Assembly: GCA_021432635.1 (NCBI GenBank)
Contig: MU270020.1
Coordinates: 460,054 to 524,053 of the forward strand
Source of the DNA: Thozetella sp. PMI_491
Lineage: Eukaryota > Ascomycota > Sordariomycetes > Chaetosphaeriales > Chaetosphaeriaceae
Reading direction: 5' to 3'
Length of the DNA stretch: 64,000 nt
In this document: piece after piece, positions 25,501 through 36,518 of the stretch
Layout: each line of letters opens with the position of its first letter
Position numbering within the stretch: position 1 is the stretch's first letter
Position numbers and translations under genes: made by a program
The notes under the pieces: generated by a model
The model's database searches: none
Seen by the model: only the letters and a program-made list of their open reading frames with translations
What the model was told of the DNA's origin: nothing

Positions 25501-26547
25501 CTTCGTCAGATTTCAACGGACTTTACTGCCAATGTCACCAAGTGTACCTGGACTAGTCGACGGTATAAGTACGAACGTGGCCCAGCCGCGCTTCAGCCTC
25601 TCCTAGACTCAAGCAACGGCCTGCTCGTCCGCTTCCTCATCGCGAGCAGGAAGAACATGAGTACTTTGTGCGACACTTGGCGTGATCTTGTTCTCGACGA
25701 TGCGCTGCGACGTGACAGAGGATCGTTGATGCAGCTTCTCGAAGCTGGCTTCAACGTTCAGGAAGCGGACGCATCGGCACGAGTACTCCAGAAGGCAGCC
25801 ATACATGGGTGGCAAGAGATTGTAGAGAAGACGCTCGAAGGCGGGTGTGGTGGTATCAATACCACCGACTCCAAGGGCTTGGGTGTTCTCAGCCTCGCCG
25901 CAAGAGCAGGTCATGGCACCATTGTACGGACGCTACTAAAATTTGAGTCCCTCGATATTTGGTCTCGCGATAGCGGAGGCAAGACGCCGATAATGCACGC
26001 TTCTCACGGGGGGTGCGCCAACACATTGCGTCATCTTTTGGCGGCATCAGCTGCTCCCCTACATTCAACCGTCAGGGATAACGACATATTACAGGGGACT
26101 ATTTCACCCGGCAACGAACCAGACATGGCGCCGGTCAACGAGAAGGATAAATTCGGCCGGAATTCGCTCTCGTATGCCGCTGCTGCGGGCCACAAGGATC
26201 TGGTGGCACTGCTGCTACAGGTCAAGGGCATCGAGGCAGATGTACCGGATCAGTATGGGTCTACTCCGCTAGCGTATGCTGCGGAGCGAGGGCACGTTGA
26301 TGTTGTCGCGCAGCTTCTCGCCGTGAACGCTGTGGATGTGAACTCGGTCGACTTATCGGGTCGCACTCCTCTTCACTGTGCGGCTAAGGACGGTCGCGAT
26401 GAAGTGGTTGCTCAGCTACTGAGCGATAACAGAATAAATTCTGACCACAAGGACAAGGCAGGATTCACGGCTCTCGGCTTGGCAACGAAGAGAGGTATGA
26501 TTTCGACGGTTCAGCGCCTCGAAGCCCACGGCCTCTCCGAGATGTAG
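22596..26547 (+). CDS. NLR-type receptor: SesB-like hydrolase, NACHT, ankyrin repeats
   Basis: Exons 22596-22687, 22744-23461 and 23521-26547 give 1278 residues; introns are 56 and 59 bases. Residues about 30-300 form an alpha/beta-hydrolase of the SesB/lipase-like type. It shows VHGFTGHPEDTW, a nucleophile elbow AHSLGG with Ser near residue 155, and a GRDHRNMCRF segment near 291 that fits the catalytic His. The NACHT domain follows with P-loop GKPGSGKST near 408 and Walker B CLIDALDE near 520. Ankyrin-like repeats appear from about residue 896 and are clear from about 1145 to the end (NSLSYAAAAGHKDLV, TPLAYAAERGHVDVV, TPLHCAAKDGRDEVV). This architecture is known in fungal NLR-like proteins, where repeats sense a ligand and the N-terminal domain executes. 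The small first exon is needed to supply the ATG. Confidence 0.88.
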
Positions 26548-26723
26548 ATTATCTCGATGTGTAATACAACCCATGTAGCTAGATGTGTCATCTTTAGATA
26601 GAGCCATGTGAGATTCCTTGGATCTCGAATACCAGGCAAATGATTAGTGCCCAGATGAGCGTTCAAATGAATGATATCAAGCTGCGCATCTTCTATTCTA
26701 TACGATTTGGTTTCATACGACCC

Positions 26724-27298
26724 TTAGCTGCCAATCCTCGCGAGTTTCTTAGTACGCTGCTGGCATTCCAAGACCAAAGCGCCGACGATGGAGAGACCAC
26801 CAAAGAGAATGAGAACCTGATACCCTTACTTGTAATGAGGGGCATCGTATGTCGGGAAGAGCACCACTAGATTTGATTAGTGTATGATGATAGGCAGTCC
26901 CAGGCCAACTTGAGCACTTACGCGGGATGAAGGTAGAAAAGGTGTAGGTAAAGATCTTGCCCGTTGCCACAAGCAGAGGCGCCAGGTTGTGGTCTACACC
27001 GTTGAGCTGGTGTCCCCGGGCTTTCATCGAAGTCAGCATGTGTTGATATGCCAAACAGCAAACAAGCCTCGACTTACGATAACAATTGGTTATGCAGCAC
27101 CCCCGATGTAGGACAGGTAAAGGCGAAGAGGAGTGCGCCTTTAGGGATATACCAGACCGAGAGCAGAGTGTTGGAGAGGATCAGGGGAAGTTCGACAATC
27201 ACAAGCATGAGCAGCCGCTGCTCAGTGCGATCTGCTATTATGCCCAAGATAAATGTCGTTACAGCCGTCATCGCATTTCCCGCGGTTGGCAGGATGTT
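26724..27298 (-). pseudogene. Relic of a Dal5/pantothenate-type MFS transporter (C-terminal part)
   Basis: Three exon-like pieces remain on the minus strand: 27298-27078, 27020-26922 and 26866-26724, separated by well-formed GT-AG introns of 57 and 55 bases. Together they read as the last third of an anion:cation symporter MFS protein. Landmarks are ILPTAGNAMTAVTTF, GIIADRTEQR, LFPTYDAPHYK and GYQVLILFGGLSIVGAL. A good splice acceptor precedes the first piece at 27299, but the upstream exons are absent. The first and second pieces do not join in frame. A TAA lies in the third piece at 26826-26828, between HYK and GYQ. It is therefore a decayed host gene and not a functional transporter. Confidence 0.7.
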
Positions 27299-27531
27299 CT
27301 GTAAAAGCCTCTGTCAGCATTTTGGAAAGAATAACTAGTTAACTGAACAAAGAAGCAAGGGATTGCAGAGCGTGCCTCTACTGCCCGTGCGTCACTAACA
27401 GACAGAGTACAGGGGATCTAGCCTCGATTCTGTCGCTTTGTGCCTTAGTCCCTGCCCAACTGGTTTAGGTCACCGCCTTGCTTAGCTGACCGTTTATCCG
27501 TTGAACCCACATCGCCCAGTACCATTCTCAA

Positions 27532-28874
27532 ATGAAACATCCGTCGCAAGCCAGGAACCTGACTAAACCCCATCGGCAGGCTAACAGCTTCACGACGACA
27601 ATGATGGCAACTGATGATGATGAAAGAAAATGGGAACCTATTATTGGGCATCTTCCAATTGACCACCCAGATGGCAACGTCAAGTATGACGGATATAATC
27701 TGTGCATCAACGGCCATTTCCATGATGACTCCATCACAGCTTATCTGCCAGTAACGACACCTGCACTCACGAAGACCGGCCGCATCGCCGCGAGACAACC
27801 TCCGAAGCCACAAAAGCAACCACATACATGGTGGAAGGCACAATACATATTTCGTGGCTTGCCCCCCAAGGGCACGATCGCACAGCTGCAAGAACGATTA
27901 CGAGCACACGCGAATACACCTATTTCAAAAGACATCAGGGCTATCGAGGCACGGGCGAAGATGGATTATAAATCCAAGAACAACGCAGCTGTTGAGAACC
28001 GTTGGAAAAACGAAATGTCCAGCAATGACAAGGTCAAAACGGATGCTCGCCGCTACTTGAAGGAAGCGTTCCCAGTTAGCGAGGCATCTCCAGAGGTTGT
28101 GGTGATCGAGACAGCCTCGATGATAAAAGATATGCCATTTGGATAAAAACTCTAGCTGAAGAGTTGAAACTAGAGGCCGAAGTCGTCGAGGCACCAGTTG
28201 TTGTGAATTCTCTCTCATATGGGCCATCGGGCTGGTGGACAGTTGTTGGACGAACGAAGCCAGCAGTGGCTGAGAAAGCTGGGGCGATATCGAAAGACAC
28301 GCAGAAATTCAAGAACGACAAGCGGCGGCAAGAGGACGAGACCAAGAGAAAACATGAAACTTTGGCCGAACAGCAGGAGCAAGACCTCAAGGAAGCCCTG
28401 GCTAAATGCAAGGACTGGGATGTCAGCGGGACGTACAAGATCAGCTACCCATATATTGACAACTGGTCGGTCCCGGAAGGGGACGGATTGGTGCTCAAGG
28501 TGTATTGGGAATCTACGCCAAAGGGGCCTCAAATGTTTGCCGAATTCGACTTTTCGATCGCTACCGGCGTTTTCAGATTTCAGCGACATCGAAAGGACGT
28601 GAAAGCTCCTCCACCAAACCAGGATGATAGCAAAAAGAGAAAAAGAGAATATGATAGCGAGGATGAGGATGAAGATGAAGATGATGCATACGGAGACAGG
28701 AGACGGAGTCCTACACCCGACGCATTTTACTTCGACTCTATACCGCAGCCATCATCTGAACACCACACTTGGAACTATCGATGGCGTGGGGAAGACTCTG
28801 GGGAGGGTGAGATCGACGTCACTGCCGACAAGAAGCTATATCAAAGTGGTATGGGCCGAGAGTGGAAAGGTTAG
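27532..28874 (+). CDS. SAP-like-motif protein of unknown function, split by a frameshift
   Basis: The reading runs from the ATG at 27532 (or the in-frame ATGs at 27601 and 27604) in one frame to about 28100. It resumes in another frame from about 28105 to the stop at 28874. The first part contains HTWWKAQYIFRGLPPKGTIA, which looks like a SAP-type DNA-binding helix pair found in many fungal hypothetical proteins. The second part has a charged coiled-coil stretch (KRRQEDETKRKHE), then a beta-rich domain (WDVSGTYKISYPYIDNW) and an acidic Glu/Asp-rich run. I find no GT-AG intron that would join the two frames. It is either a recent frameshift or a sequence error of one or two bases in the GTTGTGGTGA stretch. 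Function is unknown. Confidence 0.6.
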
Positions 28875-30659
28875 AAGGCACCTTTGGCGGTAGTCTTTGC
28901 GAAGACTGTACATTCACGGGCGTTAAAATTAGTGTTCAGTTAGAGCTAGAGCATATCAAAATTGTAGAGGAATGGGCAGATCGAAACGAGTATGCATACG
29001 ACCGTGCAGCTAGCCACCGCTGGGGTGGCTGGTGAATACGTATGCCTAATATACTTGGAACTTAACAAGAACTGGTACTATCCCATGATTAGAGCTTCTC
29101 CGTCGCAATTCATCGTGCACAAATCACCTGCTAGTCTTTCTCTCTACAAAGCATACGGGATCAGAAGCACAAAATCTTCTGGTTTCTATTTCAGAATTCT
29201 TATTCCATGGTACTTATGCAGTTCAGATTGCGCCGGTCACGCTTCTCTACCTGTCTGAAGTTCTTAATTATTCGATTCGTGCAAATGGAATAGCGATCTG
29301 GGTAATTGTCGTCGAGGCGACTGGGTATGCCTTCCGGTCCCCTCACCCCTTGTGGTATCAGAAATGTTAAAAAAGATGTCAGCGTCCTCGTGACATTCGC
29401 CTTCCTCTTTGCCATACGAAGCCATCTCCTGGAACCTCTACATGATCAACGAAGGCTGCTTGCGGCAGATTATAAGTGCTATTTACTCTTTCTAGGAGGA
29501 GACGCGAGGTTTAACCCTCGAACAGATTGGCCTGCTATTTAGCGGCTCCATATCAACCTTGGCTTCCAGGCAGCACGCGGGTGGGGCGGAAAGAACCACC
29601 AATCAAGGTCTGACCTGATTGGCAGGACGATTGTTCTACTGTAGTTTGCAATTTAGTGCCTACCGAATCCGCCTTGAGTCCGAATAGATCTTGAGCTCCC
29701 GAATCTAAGCGGTACAGTGTGGATTCCCAACTAGCCGGGTTAGAAAGCCTAGCTACGACGCCACAGGTCGTTGCGAATGACCTGTACTGTGTTGCTATAC
29801 AGTCTTCTGTCTGACCGTTCCATTAGGAAGAACGACCCTAAGACTAGATAGCAAAATTCCATATAGCGATCGCTCTATCCTACTGAATCCGGGATCCCCC
29901 CCCCCCCCACACACACACACAAAATTCCTGTACGTCTACTCTTGAGTGATGCTGGGTCGATACGGCAATTCCTTCAGTCTGGTCCTTCATCATTCCGTGA
30001 TACCCTCCTCCACCTCTATGCCACGATGGTATCGGCTTTGCCATCACCTATGTGATGCTCACGAGCTACGACACGTTTCTCAACGTTTGACCACTCAGGA
30101 CTACGAAGGTATAACTAGTTCGGCTACTTAGATTTGAGACCAATACCAAATGCTTTGGCAGCAAATACCCCCCTCTGGCGCATGTTTATAACATACAAAT
30201 GTGCTGCCCATCGTGCCTGGCTCGCCCTAATCAAGACTTCTGTGAAAGAACGCCGCCACAACATCAAAATGAAGCTCCTTCGGAATATCATCCTCATTCG
30301 CCTAATCTCAAAACCAACTTCCAAATCCATATTTCACATGTAAATCGACTAGTAAAAGCCTCACTTTAAATAATTTTATGTTATTATGATAGATATAACA
30401 AATGACTGATCTACTGAGGTATTAACAGGTGTTATTTAGCACATGTACGCAGTGTTTTATCTACTGTGATACCAACAGTAGGTAACTGTAGGTAAAATGT
30501 TGAGGTAGGTAAAGATGGCACAAGGAAAAGAAGTACATGTCGTTTGGTTGCTTATCAATCGTAATCGAACTCTTTTTATATTCAATAGTGTGCTTTGTTG
30601 GCAACATCGTGCGTCATATATCTTCAGCGGCGGCCTTGTCCCAAGAGTTAGGCTAGGAA
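28875..30659. other. Gene-free, partly AT-rich region
   Basis: No gene is recognised over about 1.8 kb. The section 30340-30620 is markedly AT-rich and lacks long frames, as old decayed sequence in ascomycetes often is. A compound C-run plus CA repeat lies at 29896-29921. I do not see intact transposon ends. Confidence 0.45.
29896..29921 (+). repeat. Compound microsatellite, C-run then (AC)n
   Basis: A run of about 13 C is followed directly by an alternating AC repeat and a short A-run. It is simple sequence with no sign of coding. Confidence 0.9.
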
Positions 30660-33630
30660 TCAGCCTACCTCTATGATAGACCGAGGCTTTCTATTAATTT
30701 GTGGATTGAGAACCGTGGTCTGATGAGGTGTAGATGCCTGAACGCCAGTCGGAGTGGGCGTAGTTGCTAGAAGAATGGAAGCTTGTGAACGGCGGCGGCG
30801 AGTAGGTATGGGAAGGTGAATAAGTATGGGAGAGGCAGGACGACGAATGGATTGGCTCTTCGAGATCCCCCGATGTTTATACACTGCGAGTATGAGAGCG
30901 CAGAAAGCGCAGAAAGCGGCAAAGGCACCTATAGATAGTCCAACTTTGGCACCTGTGTAAGTCGAGCTAATTGCAATTTGCCAAATGCCGACTCCTAGGC
31001 CCGCAATGAGCATAATTGCAAGGACAAGTAGCAGTGCTGGAGCAGCTAGCTTTAGACGGGACCTAATGGCAGCCCCAGCAGAATACATGTGATGGTATCC
31101 CAAATTAGGAAATGACGGCCCTATATTCGTTGTCTGTCCCACCCCCTGATGACCTTGAGCGGGTTGTGCTGCTGCAGACAAAGTTAGAGGTAGCAAGCTT
31201 GGATAGGGTGGAAACGCAGGTACAATCTTACCAGTCGATGGATTCATCATTGCTCCATTGTTTCTACTTTCAACTGCGGGGGGTGTAGTTGTGGGTACCA
31301 CATTGGTTTCCTGCGCCTGCTGCATTTTGAACCGGTTATAATTACGGGCCAAGGAATCGTAGATGTACCAGGGCTTAAGGGTAGACTTAGTACGGTCATA
31401 GGAGACCAGCACTGTTTCGAGATGGGCACCGTGAGTGGAAATGATACGCTTGAGGGTTTCATAGCCCGATGAATCCGGGCTCTGTCTCCGCAGCATTGAT
31501 TCCATGGCTAAAGCACGCGCCAATGGGTCGTCGCGACAGTATCCTCTGCTTGCCAACTGTAATACTTCGGACGTATATTGATCGTGAGAGGCTGCTCCCC
31601 ATCGGCCGGAGTGCTGCGCTCGGCTCCGTAGTTGTCGGGAAAGAGATGGGAGGCCAACCCTACAATGGGTTTTGGATTGTATTTTCTCAAATTGTTCGGA
31701 AAGCAGGACAAAATAAGCCCTACCCAAAGATCTTGCAACTACAGACCCGGCAGCTCTGTAATGCAAGGGATCGGAGATGTCGATGACCCAGGAACCGGAA
31801 TCACCACTCATTAGATCTAAGAATACGTTAGTGTTCCTTCGGTCTAGTCGAATGTGACAGAATTTCGGCACCAGTAGTATCCAAATGGACAGTCCACACT
31901 TTTCTCGTCCCGGATACGCCATCAAGGTAGGAAGGAGAGAGTGACACGGTGCCGAGGTGATTACCACTCCTTCCGGCACGCACCAGCACTCTAACAGATG
32001 AAACAGCCGAAGTCCATTCCGTGATATAACGTAATGAAGTCTGCCGATCTTCCAAGCCTCCTTTCGGGGATTTTTGAACGTGGTTAGGAAGCTGGTACTG
32101 TTCGGGGACCGGGATAAGACACCAGTCGTCGTCTTTCTCGCTGGCTATTGGAGTAAATGAACCCACGAAGTCTTTAAAATCACTTCTTTCACGGCATCGC
32201 GTCTCGTCCTCTATCTCCACTTGTGGTGGGTCGTCTACTGTTAGTACTAACGCCTCCGTTGCATCGTCCGGCAAGTTGTCTGCATTCAAGTTGCTGACGG
32301 ACGAAGGAGACCTGCTGCCTGAGGCCTCTGCAGAGGGCGGATGGGCGGTTGTAAGTGCGCAAAGATCGTCACCGCATTGGATAATGCCGCCGATCGTTGA
32401 CACCCAGTCTCTTCCATCCTCGTGTGTGCACACAAGCGCTCCGCAGAGTGTAGTCTCATCTGGGTCGATGTTGATTCGGTATTCGTTAGCTGCTGCTGCG
32501 GAGATCCCTATGCGCTTGAAGCAAATTTTCCAGGGCTCATAGTATTTTCGACAGCTCCGCTCCGACATTGCTTCGTGGAAAACTTTGATATCGTCATCCT
32601 CCACCAGCCCGTCTATGCATATATAGACCTGGGGATGACGGCCTGGCTCGGTGATTTCTACTAGATACCTGTGACACTGCGGTAACGTTCGTTTAAATAT
32701 CGCTTCCTGGTTCGCTGGGCAAACGAAGCAAGAGAATCTCTTGAGCCGCTCCTCGTCGCTCGGAGATAGTGCAATTTCCCTTGCCATCACGGTCTTGAGG
32801 GGCACGAATCGCAGAGTTCTGACTCTCTCCAGCTTACTGAGCGGAATATGCACGGGGATGGCTGGGGCCGCTCTTGTTGGTGGTGGGACGCTCAGGCTGG
32901 GGGTCAAAGTCTGAGTAGGGTATGAACTCGATTCGGGTAGGCCTGGAAGATATGACAAGGTTGGGTCAGGAGGTATAATCTCCGGGCGCTTTCCGGCGGC
33001 CACGGACCCAGGTGCTGGGACCATCAAAACCGATGCCACTTCCGGTGCTGGGGTATGCGCGGGCAATTCTTGCGGCACCTGTACGAAAGCACCTGGGCCA
33101 TCGACCGATTCCAAAATAGCAATCGACTGATGCGGTCTTCGGGACACGGCGGTAGAACTGCTTTCTGCGATAGCTTCTATTACCTCATCCTCGATGGAGA
33201 TTCCAGAGACTCCGGAGTCTTTTTTCGACACATCGCTTTCCTCTTGCCCCTTCGTCCTGGACTCTGCTTTGATTTCTGGCAGAGCAAAGGCGAGAGCCTT
33301 GCTTGCGGCGATAACGTTGAACTGGTTTGATACGGGCCTTGCACGCGGTTCCGCCGGCCTCAGAGCAGCCTCAATATCTCGCTTTTCGCCTTTCTTCCTC
33401 CGTATCTTGCTCCATAATTTTCTAAGTTCGCGGATCGACTCGTAGCTGGGGATTCCTTGTCGAATGTCGTCGCCATGAACCTTGGACAAACAAGCTCGTG
33501 TGCCCAAAGGAAGTGACTCCGAACTCGGTTCTAAGGGGCTCTGTGTAGTAACTCTCGTTAGTTATCTTCCGACTGAATCCTTCAAGAGACCCACTCTTCC
33601 ATTGCCGCCTTGAACAAGTGCGGTGGTCAT
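30660..33630 (-). CDS. Trypsin-like serine protease with two C-terminal transmembrane helices
   Basis: Proposed exons on the minus strand: 33630-33595, 33540-31872 and 31816-30660, about 953 residues. Introns are 54 and 55 bases, each with a CTAAC branch point. The second join creates DLMSGDSGSWVID, the Ser loop of chymotrypsin-fold proteases (Ser near residue 575). The same domain shows CALTTAHP (His near 412) and DDDWCLI (Asp near 484), so a full triad is present. Residues 1-230 are disordered and Pro/Ser-rich. Near 824-852 and 859-881 two hydrophobic helices are predicted, followed by a basic tail. Such protease domains occur in fungal NLR-type proteins; here the protease is membrane-anchored and free-standing. 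The 12-residue first exon is inferred, because the long exon has no ATG before the conserved part. Confidence 0.75.
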
Positions 33631-33873
33631 CTTCCCGGCTGTGTTCCTTTGTCACGATCACAGCGAGGTGGACGAACCCAATTATAACGAGTAGCGAAGC
33701 CGACAAGAAAAAATTGGCAAATGCCTCGAAGATGGCCGGAAATCACAACAAGGCGTTCAATCTGATGGAGCTGATTGGTTAACGAGCTGCGGCTGAAGCC
33801 TCCTCATAGTCGCACCAGCCGGGGTGTTGTCGCATACTGGTATTTGCGCTTTCTTCAACTCTTCGACGTTGAT
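33631..33873. promoter_or_regulatory. Short divergent promoter between protease and membrane-protein genes
   Basis: Only 243 bases separate the proposed start codons of the two divergent genes. A shared, bidirectional promoter is likely. No specific operator or TATA box stands out. Confidence 0.4.
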
Positions 33874-35102
33874 ATGAATGAAGCAATCCCTTTGCATAAT
33901 TTATCGAGCGAAGATGGGAGCGAGCGCATACTGGATGCAGTCTGGGGAACGCCTCGCCTAGTAACAGAGCCTGATCTGAAGTGGTATCTCCGGTACTGCG
34001 AGGATGAGAAGTCGTTTGTCATGCGCCGTACCCCACATCTTCTCCAAGGTGCATCACTGCCTACTCTGATACAGCACCTCAAGACAAACGTGGACCAGAC
34101 GAAGAGACAGTTGGTTCTTGCGCACTCCGGCACCAGTGACGATGGAACCTTCCAATCCGCCCTTGAACTCGCTGTGCGATTGGTGTTTCTGACGGCGTGC
34201 ATCTCGCTATCGGAGGAAACATTCGGCGGCGATCTCTTTCGCCCGAGATGGCACGAGGCAGAATCTCTCACCAGTTACATCGACAGGGTCTACCCTCGCG
34301 TGCAGCCTCCTTCCCTAGACGCCACGCCGATCCGAGTAGATAAGCTAGCCGTGGGTTATCTGACAAGCTACGCCAGACTGCACCTGATATGGACACACCG
34401 TCTCACCGACCATCTCATGTTGGTGAAACGGTCCAATAGGAAGTCCCTGCGCATATTCCGCCACCCAGCATTTCTCAAGATATCACTTCAAATGCTGGAC
34501 AGAAATGGCAAAGGACTGGAGACCTCGAGCGCAGCTGCTCTGTCTATGTAGGTATCCAGTCTATCTCTTGAACTATCTTCCCAAAGCTAGCTTCCAGGCT
34601 CATGTAATAATGCAGCGGGTGCCTTCCGCCATCGCTCCTCAAAGAAACGCTGGCAACCCTGAGCCTCCTATTCCCAGATCCGAGCAGCGATCTCTCTCAG
34701 ACAATACTCGAGAAAGAAGTCATCAAGCACGGTCTCGACGAGACCTTTCTACGGCCACTCCCCACGCACTATGGGGAGCACCAGCAACCTCAGGATGCCC
34801 TGGACCCCGAAGACGTCCGGGGCTTGTACCTAAAGTATCCGTACTGGGCCGACCGTCTCTACGCCCTCTGGAAAGAGGCAGATGATCCCGCCCCTATCAC
34901 CTTGATTGAGAGGTGGTCAGAGAGCAGAAGGAACCCGCGGTTCACCTACTGGTGTACAGTTGTTTCAATCACTATAGCTATCTTATTCGGTATGGTAGCA
35001 ACAGGCCTCAGCGCAGTACAGGTGTGGATATCATACTGTAGTTGGGTTAATGATCCATCGAAACCGATGTGTGGAATGGCATCACCAAAGTCTAGAGTTT
35101 GA
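33874..35102 (+). CDS. Fungal protein of unknown function with one C-terminal transmembrane helix
   Basis: Exons 33874-34547 and 34616-35102 give 386 residues; the intron is 68 bases (GTAGGT..GCAG). The join gives SAAALSIGCLPPSLLKETLATLSLLFPD. Later come YWADRLYALWKEADDPAP and WSESRRNPRFTYWCTVVSITIAILFG, a hydrophobic C-terminal helix with the short tail inside or outside. I recognise this layout (LL.ETL.TL.LLFP, then W.DRL..L and a Trp/Arg-rich stretch before one helix) as a recurrent uncharacterised fungal family. It has no enzymatic motif. It lies head-to-head with the TM-protease gene, so the two may be co-expressed. An upstream exon cannot be excluded; the frame opens further upstream but lacks an ATG there. 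Confidence 0.7.
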
Positions 35103-35113
35103 TCTTAGATTGG

Positions 35114-35300
35114 ACCAAGCTCGCGGCGGGCCATCCCGACACGCCGACGAGCATGAACAACCTGACGCTCACTTAGAGGAGCCTTGACCGTACCGCAGAT
35201 GCTTTGACCCTGGTGGAGAGCTGTGTCCAGGCTTGCCAGCACGGTCCAAGTATCCAGCACCCGCATAGACAGATTTCTATGGCAGACGCTGGAGGAATGG
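35114..35300 (+). pseudogene. Relic of a TPR (kinesin-light-chain-type) repeat
   Basis: In one frame this reads AAGHPDTPTSMNNLTLT, then a stop, then RSLDRTADALTLVESCVQAC and later IQHPH. This matches the HPDTLTSMNNLA / LGRTADAL..VESCVQ.R pattern of the TPR repeats that end many fungal NB-ARC/NACHT proteins. Only about one and a half repeats remain, with an in-frame stop and a poor following repeat. It is taken as a fossil of a host NLR gene that once lay here, directly after the membrane-protein gene. No start, NTPase domain or further repeats are found. Confidence 0.65.
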
Positions 35301-36518
35301 AACCGTTGAAAGCCCTCTCTCTATACACGATAGTAGAAGTACTTTTTAACATGATTTTGTGACTCAGCAATTGCCATACTATGAGAAACGGTGAAGGCCA
35401 AACGTTTCTCGTGATGTCGTTTAGCGTGGTCGGTAAGTCTAAAGGGTCTATCCGATAGTGTTCAGAAGGTGGTAGCCCTGTGATTTAGACTTATTTGGAA
35501 AGCCAAGTGATGGCCCAAGTAGCGACCCGTCAGAGTACCTCGCAAAGGCCCTTAAAAGCAGTATGAGACCACTAGGGGGGAGAATGACTAGATTCGTCTT
35601 TTATAACACATTTTCCTTGTTTAAAGCCTCTAGTAAGCCATTCTTAAACTACTAGCGTGTAAGGAGGAGATATAACGATAAGATACAGAGGAAGAAGCAC
35701 AAGCAGATACAAACAGAGAAATCTTTATATAGTCGAGAGCTTAGTCCATTCCCGCCTGTCCTTAACGCAGCAGCTTCTGATATGATACAATTCTGAACAA
35801 AATTTATCCTGTACTCCAGACGGCAGCTTCAGGAGGACTGTTCTTCTCTCGTCGAATGCTATAGAGAGTATAACCCTATAGAAACCCTCGTACATAGCCT
35901 TCTTAGCCGGCGGCGTGAGGCACTGCGTTGCTATGCGAGTTGATTTAGCGATCCGGCTAGAGTAATATCAATAGCTGTTTATATTACAAGGAGCACTGTG
36001 TTGTGCTACCCCCTGGAGAATCTATAGCAGGTCTTTGATAAGATTGAAAAGCGCGCCTAGAGTTATCAAGCCGAACGCATATATGAGTGCTAGGATGGAG
36101 AAGATGGCTGTCGTCCTCTTTCTTGCCGCGACTTGACGCTTTGATCTGTGAATGGTGTTTGAGTTGCACGGTCGCGTCGCGTTGGCGCGATGAGGCAGCA
36201 ACGTTGCCTGTCGCCGCCCAGCCACCGATCAAGATGATTGGACGTGGCCCTGACGCAGCGCCTTCAGTCTTGCTACCCCGCTCCAGCTAGAGAGAATCGT
36301 CAACAGAGCCTCGACTTCCCGGCCCACGGCATCAACCCGTCGCAGCTCTACAAAAACATCGATACAAATATCCCCTCTAGCCCATCGCCAGTTACCATCG
36401 CGCACACAGAGCAAGAAGCTAACCGCCCTAGCGGCCTCACAGACATCTGCCAAACCACGGCACCCGCTCCTTAAATAATTAGCTGACTCAATCGTAAAAC
36501 ACATCTGGTAGCTAAGCT
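35301..36518. other. Region of decayed sequence before the HEAT-repeat receptor
   Basis: About 1.2 kb with no intact gene. The stretch 35770-35970 reads as protein-like (RRQLQEDCSSLVECYREY, then ETLVHSLLSRRREALRCY) in one frame, interrupted by stops; I do not recognise the family. On the minus strand near 36022-36110 lies a hydrophobic segment (TTAIFSILALIYAFGLITLG) without an ATG. Both look like fragments of older genes. Confidence 0.4.

Noticed and set aside
29440-29520. Hairpin-like GCGAGGTTTAACCCTCG, considered as a tRNA T-arm
   Set aside because: No acceptor stem, D-arm or anticodon arm can be built around it.
35984-36232. Small membrane protein on the minus strand
   Set aside because: Hydrophobic segment is real, but there is no ATG in frame; at best a fragment of an older gene.
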